Source: Urophycis tenuis
Lineage: Eukaryota > Chordata > Actinopteri > Gadiformes > Phycidae
Length of the DNA: 64,000 bases
NCBI GenBank assembly: GCA_036785325.1
Contig: JAXIVH010000001.1
Span: forward strand, 22,155,455-22,219,454
Reading direction: 5' to 3'
The notes under the pieces were generated by a model. That model was not told the DNA's origin, searched no databases, and saw nothing but the letters and a program-made list of their open reading frames with translations. A program made the translations under genes and the position numbers. Of this stretch, positions 58,359 through 64,000 are shown one piece after another. The stretch's first letter is position 1; every line of letters starts with the position of its first letter.

Positions 58359-61135
58359 GGGTAATTGTCTTCTTCCTCCAATATGTCAAGTGTAGGTTAA
58401 GGTTAGGGTAGATTTAGGGGTAGAGTTAGCAGTTAACCTTAACGTTAGGTTTGAAGTAAATGGGAGGGGTTGCGGTTAGGGTTAAGGTTAGGGCTGAGGT
58501 TAGGGTTAGGTATAAGGTTACGGTTTAGGGTTAAGGTTAGGGTTAAGGTTAGGGTTACGGTTAGGGCTAAGGTTAGGGCTAAGGTTAGAGTAAGGGTTAG
58601 GGTTAGCGTTACGGTTAGGGTAAGGTTAGGGTTAGGGTTAGAGGTTAGGGGTTAGGGGTTAGGGTTAAGATGAGGGCTGAGGTTAGGGTTAAGGTTAGGG
58701 CTGAGGTTAGGGTTAGGTTTAAGGTTAGGGATAAGGTTAGGGTTGGGGTTACGGCTGAGATTGGGGTTAAGGTTAGGGTTGAGGTTAGGGTTAGTGTTAT
58801 GGATAAGGTTAGGTTAAGTGTTAGGGCCAAGGTTAGGGTTAAGGTTATGGTTAAGATTAGGGTTAGGGCTAGAATTAGGGTTAGGGCTAAGGTTAGGGTT
58901 AGGGTTATGGCTGAGGTTAGGGTTAAGGTTAGGTTTGAGGTTAGTGTTAAGGTTAGGGCCAAGGTTAGGGTTAGGGTTAAGGTTAGGGTTAGGGCTAAGG
59001 TTAGGGTTAGGGTTATGGCTGAGGCTAGGGTTAGGGCTAAAGTTAAGGCAAAGGTTAGAGTTAGGGTAAGCGTTAGAGTTAGGGTAGGGTTAGTGTTGGA
59101 GGTTAGGGTAGGCTTAGGGTTAGAGTTAGAGTAGGGGTTAGGGTTAGAGTTAGAGTAGGGGTTAGGGTTAGTGTTAAGGCTAAGGTTAGGGGTTGAGGTT
59201 AGTGTTAAGATTAGGGCCAAGGTAAGGGTTAGTGTTAGGGTTGAGTTAGGGTTAGGGCTAAGGTTAGGCCTATGGTTAGGGTTGGGGTTGAGGTTATCCC
59301 TAGGGTTAGAGTTAGAGCTAGAGATTGAGGAAGGTAGAGTCAAGGTGAGACAGTCTGTACGGACTGAACTCACCCCCGCCGGATCGGGCTAGTACACTCT
59401 ATCTCCCCCAACTCCCTCATTTCCATGAGGGAAGACAGGGGAGAAGAGATGGGAGGAGTATATATATTTAATATATATTTTTTTAGTAAATAAATACATC
59501 GAGAGACTCACCGCTGGAGTGGGTTTTAATCTTTGTATTCAAGGTTGTTCCTCCTCTTTTGATTCCTCGCTGGTGGTGCGTCGTCTCCACCTAGTGGTCG
59601 TTTTGTGAAGAAGAGTTATAGAAATAGAAATAGAAATACTCTATTGTTCCCAGGTTGGGAAATTGCATTAATAGGTAAGTAATAATAATAATAATAGGTA
59701 ATTGCAATAGTTGGTAAGGTAATCTATATTTAATTTATTTATTTATATTTGTATATTTATTTAGTCTATTTATTTATTCATTTTTGTTTATTTATTTATT
59801 TAGATAAAGAGGATCACAGCTGGAGTGAGTTTTTAGTCTTTGTGTTAAAGGCTGGTTGCCTTCTTTTGATTCTTCAGTGGTGGTCCATCGCCTCCATCTA
59901 GTGGTCGTTTTGTGAATAACAGTTGGTAAGGTAATATAAATGGGTTGTGTAGAGAGCCCGTTCTTTCGATGGCCCTGGCTCGGTTAGGTTCGTTAGAGTT
60001 ATCTCGATGACCCCCCCCCCACCTCATCCAACGACTCGGTAGTTGAATAGGGGATCAAAGGCAGTTGCACTCGCCAATATCTAGTCATCCGCAGCTCTCT
60101 TTTCCCATATTACCAAGAATGAAGTAAAACGAAATGGTTATCTGTCTTGTTGTGATATAACCGCTGATTTGGAGATATAGACTTGTTTTTCCTTTTCCCA
60201 AAGGTTTTCTTTGTTCCAAGATGAAGGTCAATCTAGTTTGATTGAAGGTACTTCCAATGCATTGGTATATTTACTTATTTGAATAAAGACGAGTCACAGC
60301 TGGAGTGAGACTTTTCTTTTCCATTTCTATTTTAGTATAAACGTGCCATCGAAATATTAGGACACGTCATCAGTAGTGGACCCTGGGATCATAGGGTGTT
60401 TCTGGCCATTGTCACTATACACCCTCACCCAAGGGAGGCCCCCCCGAGAGTGATCAATTCTCAAGGTGTGTCGTTTCCGAAATGGAATTGGTATTGGGTT
60501 TAAGCTTTTTTAGGAGTGATCATTTGTTGAGGTAACGTCGAGGTAAGTAAAGGTAAGTAAAACACTTTTTAGGATACATTGTTTTGGTTATGGAGAGGAG
60601 GGGGCACATACTTACCCCCTGACCAGCACAAACCAGTTGTTAACACCGCTAGGTAGCCCTGGTTTGGCCAATCAGGGCCGGAGCTTGGTTCTTGTCCTCT
60701 GTTGGGTCCAGATGAACTAGCAGAAAACTGGGGTCACGAAGGACCGAGGCCAGCCGTGACAAAGCACTGCCTCCACGGTCCCCCAATGCAGCTATCCTCA
60801 GCGATGGGTGTCCAGACCTAGGAAAGACCAAGACCAGCCCCGACCAGCGGTGCCTTCCCAGTCGGTCCCAGGGTAGGAAAGGCCAAGGCCAGCCGCGACT
60901 AAGCACTGCCTCCCTGGCCCCTCCAGGACCCCATGCCGAACAGCCTGTTAATAACAATTCCTGTGCCCCATACACCGCGCGACTACAGAGATTGTGTAGG
61001 AAGTTGACCTTAGAGAAGACTCAATGGCTTACTTTCCTCACCCAAAACAACAATTTCTTGGGGTAGTCTATTCTCGCCGTAGGTACTTCGGTGATGGGTT
61101 TTTTTGTGAAAAGTTTTCCGGATGAAATGCATGCT
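58359..61135 (+). repeat. Macrosatellite unit 20 (2777 bp)
   Basis: Telomere-like tract 58472-59326. Markers m1-m10: G, long, T, std, C, 5, C, G, A, G. Confidence 0.97.
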
Positions 61136-63912
61136 GGGTAATTGTCTTCTTCCTCCAATATGTCAAGTGTAGGTTAAGGTTAGGGTAGATTTAGGGGTAG
61201 AGTTAGCAGTTAACCTTAACGTTAGGTTTGAAGTAAATGGGAGGGGTTGCGGTTAGGGTTAAGGTTAGGGCTGAGGTTAGGGTTAGGTATAAGGTTACGG
61301 TTTAGGGTTAAGGTTAGGGTTAAGGTTAGGGTTACGGTTAGGGCTAAGGTTAGGGCTAAGGTTAGAGTAAGGGTTAAGGTTAGCGTTACGGTTAGGGTAA
61401 GGTTAGGGTTAGGGTTAGAGGTTAGGGGTTAGGGGTTAGGGTTAAGATGAGGGCTGAGGTTAGGGTTAAGGTTAGGGCTGAGGTTAGGGTTAGGTTTAAG
61501 GTTAGGGATAAGGTTAGGGTTGGGGTTACGGCTGAGATTGGGGTTAAGGTTAGGGTTGAGGTTAGGGTTAGTGTTATGGATAAGGTTAGGTTAAGTGTTA
61601 GGGCCAAGGTTAGGGTTAAGGTTATGGTTAAGATTAGGGTTAGGGCTAGAATTAGGGTTAGGGCTAAGGTTAGGGTTAGGGTTATGGCTGAGGTTAGGGT
61701 TAAGGTTAGGTTTGAGGTTAGTGTTAAGGTTAGGGCCAAGGTTAGGGTTAGGGTTAAGGTTAGGGTTAGGGCTAAGGTTAGGGTTAGGGTTATGGCTGAG
61801 GCTAGGGTTAGGGCTAAAGTTAAGGCAAAGGTTAGAGTTAGGGTAAGCGTTAGAGTTAGGGTAGGGTTAGTGTTGGAGGTTAGGGTAGGCTTAGGGTTAG
61901 AGTTAGAGTAGGGGTTAGGGTTAGAGTTAGAGTAGGGGTTAGGGTTAGTGTTAAGGCTAAGGTTAGGGGTTGAGGTTAGTGTTAAGATTAGGGCCAAGGT
62001 AAGGGTTAGTGTTAGGGTTGAGTTAGGGTTAGGGCTAAGGTTAGGCCTATGGTTAGGGTTGGGGTTGAGGTTATCCCTAGGGTTAGAGTTAGAGCTAGAG
62101 ATTGAGGAAGGTAGAGTCAAGGTGAGACAGTCTGTACGGACTGAACTCACCCCCGCCGGATCGGGCTAGTACACTCTATCTCCCCCAACTCCCTCATTTC
62201 CATGAGGGAAGACAGGGGAGAAGAGATGGGAGGAGCATATACATTTAATATATATTTTTTTAGTAAATAAATACATCGAGAGACTCACCGCTGGAGTGGG
62301 TTTTAATCTTTGTATTCAAGGTTGTTCCTCCTCTTTTGATTCCTCGCTGGTGGTGCGTCGTCTCCACCTAGTGGTCGTTTTGTGAAGAAGAGTTATAGAA
62401 ATAGAAATAGAAATACTCTATTGTTCCCAGGTTGGGAAATTGCATTAATAGGTAAGTAATAATAATAATAATAGGTAATTGCAATAGTTGGTAAGGTAAT
62501 CTATATTTAATTTATTTATTTATATTTGTATATTTATTTAGTCTATTTATTTATTCATTTTTGTTTATTTATTTATTTAGATAAAGAGGATCACAGCTGG
62601 AGTGAGTTTTTAGTCTTTGTGTTAAAGGCTGGTTGCCTTCTTTTGATTCTTCAGTGGTGGTCCATCGCCTCCATCTAGTGGTCGTTTTGTGAATAACAGT
62701 TGGTAAGGTAATATAAATGGGTTGTGTAGAGAGCCCGTTCTTTCGATGGCCCTGGCTCGGTTAGGTTCGTTAGAGTTATCTCGATGACCCCCCCCCCACC
62801 TCATCCAACGACTCGGTAGTTGAATAGGGGATCAAAGGCAGTTGCACTCGCCAATATCTAGTCATCCGCAGCTCTCTTTTCCCATATTACCAAGAATGAA
62901 GTAAAACGAAATGGTTATCTGTCTTGTTGTGATATAACCGCTGATTTGGAGATATAGACTTGTTTTTCCTTTTCCCAAAGGTTTTCTTTGTTCCAAGATG
63001 AAGGTCAATCTAGTTTGATTGAAGGTACTTCCAATGCATTGGTATATTTACTTATTTGAATAAAGACGAGTCACAGCTGGAGTGAGACTTTTCTTTTCCA
63101 TTTCTATTTTAGTATAAACGTGCTATCGAAATATTAGGACACGTCATCAGTAGTGGACCCTGGGATCATAGGGTGTTTCTGGCCATTGTCACTATACACC
63201 CTCACCCAAGGGAGGCCCCCCCGAGAGTGATCAATTCTCAAGGTGTGTCGTTTCCGAAATGGAATTGGTATTGGGTTTAAGCTTTTTTAGGAGTGATCAT
63301 TTGTTGAGGTAACGTCGAGGTAAGTAAAGGTAAGTAAAACACTTTTTAGGATACATTGTTTTGGTTATGGAGAGGAGGGGGCACATACTTACCCCCTGAC
63401 CAGCACAAACCAGTTGTTAACACCGCTAGGTAGCCCTGGTTTGGCCAATCAGGGCCGGAGCTTGGTTCTTGTCCTCTGTTGGGTCCAGATGAACTAGCAG
63501 AAAACTGGGGTCACGAAGGACCGAGGCCAGCCGTGACAAAGCACTGCCTCCACGGTCCCCCAATGCAGCTATCCTCAGCGATGGGTGTCCAGACCTACGA
63601 AAGACCAAGACCAGCCCCGACCAGCGGTGCCTTCCCAGTCGGTCCCAGGGTAGGAAAGGCCAAGGCCAGCCGCGACTAAGCACTGCCTCCCTGGCCCCTC
63701 CAGGACCCCATGCCGAACAGCCTGTTAATAACAATTCCTGTGCCCCATACACCGCGCGACTACAGCGATTGTGTAGGGAGTTGACCTTAGAGAAGACTCA
63801 ATGGCTTACTTTCCTCACCCAAAACAACAATTTCTTGGGGTAGTCTATTCTCGCCGTAGGTACTTCGGTAATGGGTTTTTTTGTGAAAAGTTTTCCGGAT
63901 GAAATGCATGCT
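61136..63912 (+). repeat. Macrosatellite unit 21 (2777 bp)
   Basis: Telomere-like tract 61249-62103. Markers m1-m10: A, long, C, std, T, 5, C, C, C, A, as in units 10 and 13 but without their GACTCGTTAG and ACAAAG variants. A private AGCATATACA near 62235 disrupts the TATA-like run. Confidence 0.97.
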
Positions 63913-64000
63913 GGGTAATTGTCTTCTTCCTCCAATATGTCAAGTGTAGGTTAAGGTTAGGGTAGATTTAGGGGTAGAGTTAGCAGTTAACCTTAACGTT
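63913..64000 (+). repeat. Macrosatellite unit 22, cut by the window end
   Basis: Only the first 88 bases are present, ending within the short inverted-hexamer segment. If the linkage seen after units 3, 10, 13 and 18 holds, this unit should be of the short-tract class. That cannot be seen here. Confidence 0.95.

Larger units (their letters stand above)
1..64000 (+). repeat. Tandem macrosatellite array, unit about 2.77 kb, 21 full copies plus a partial one
   Basis: The same sequence recurs head-to-tail across the whole window. I set the unit boundary at GGGTAATTGTCTTC, which occurs at 1, 2779, 5557, 8334, 11106, 13876, 16653, 19430, 22207, 24985, 27750, 30521, 33299, 36076, 38847, 41624, 44402, 50602, 55588, 58359, 61136 and 63913. 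Uninterrupted units are 2765 to 2778 bp. The phase is arbitrary because both array edges lie outside the window. Ten markers are used in the unit entries, with offsets from unit 1. m1, base 242, G or A. m2, a 6-bp tract indel near 756, long or short. m3, TATAtATTTA or TATAcATTTA near 1100. m4, TTAATTTATTTA (std) or TTAATTATTTTA (alt) near 1374. m5, base 1989, T or C. m6, 6 or 5 Ts near 2208. m7, base 2435, T or C. m8, base 2464, G or C. m9, base 2632, A or C. m10, base 2736, A or G. Confidence 0.98.

Noticed and set aside
1..64000. CRISPR-like array or bacterial tandem repeat
   Set aside because: The repeat unit is 2.77 kb with no short repeat-spacer alternation, and the LINE and telomeric hexamers are eukaryotic.
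1..64000. tRNA, 5S rRNA or snRNA genes within the unit
   Set aside because: I searched by eye for B-box, cloverleaf and snRNA 5' signatures on both strands of the unit and found none that extend beyond a few bases.

Overview
The window lies entirely inside a head-to-tail tandem array of a macrosatellite with a unit of about 2.77 kb. There are 21 complete units plus the first 88 bases of a 22nd, and neither array edge is in view. The organism is a vertebrate, most likely a teleost fish. The evidence is TTAGGG-type telomeric hexamers throughout, an intact L2-like LINE with the hexamer-repeat tail and 3' stem-loop seen in fish elements, and no host gene of any kind. Species cannot be named from the sequence.

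Each unit has three parts. (1) About 850 bp of degenerate telomere-like DNA, always G-strand on +, built mostly as a 12-mer in which TTAGGG alternates with TTAAGG, CTAAGG or CTGAGG. (2) About 1.3 kb of AT-rich DNA holding three diverged copies of an internal module (two of them carrying a CTCF-core-like motif on the minus strand), an AAT run, a TTTA-rich tract, a poly-C run and several consensus GTAAGT splice-donor-like sites. (3) A GC-rich stretch with a CCAAT box inside an inverted repeat and a three-copy minisatellite, followed by about 180 bp of unremarkable DNA. Units are nearly identical by eye, and a small set of shared variants shows mosaic blocks and multi-unit duplications (units 10-11 match 13-14; units 2-3 match 17-18).

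Two insertions interrupt the array, each in a single unit. Unit 17 carries a 3,422-bp LINE (46164-49585, minus strand) with an unbroken 1003-residue endonuclease/reverse transcriptase ORF. Unit 18 carries a 2,203-bp foldback element (53198-55400) with arms of about 728 bp made of a 23-bp minisatellite. The minisatellite reverses orientation inside each arm, and the arms flank a roughly 750-bp spacer with further nested palindromes. No other unit carries either insertion, so both are later than the amplification that produced the neighbouring copies.

The only protein-coding gene supported is the LINE ORF. The many long open frames in the telomere-like tracts (Leu-Thr or Val-Arg/Lys repeats) are by-products of the 6-base periodicity. 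The most interesting hypothesis is that this unit, with telomere-like DNA downstream of CTCF-like sites, is organised like a subtelomeric TERRA-type promoter region repeated many times.
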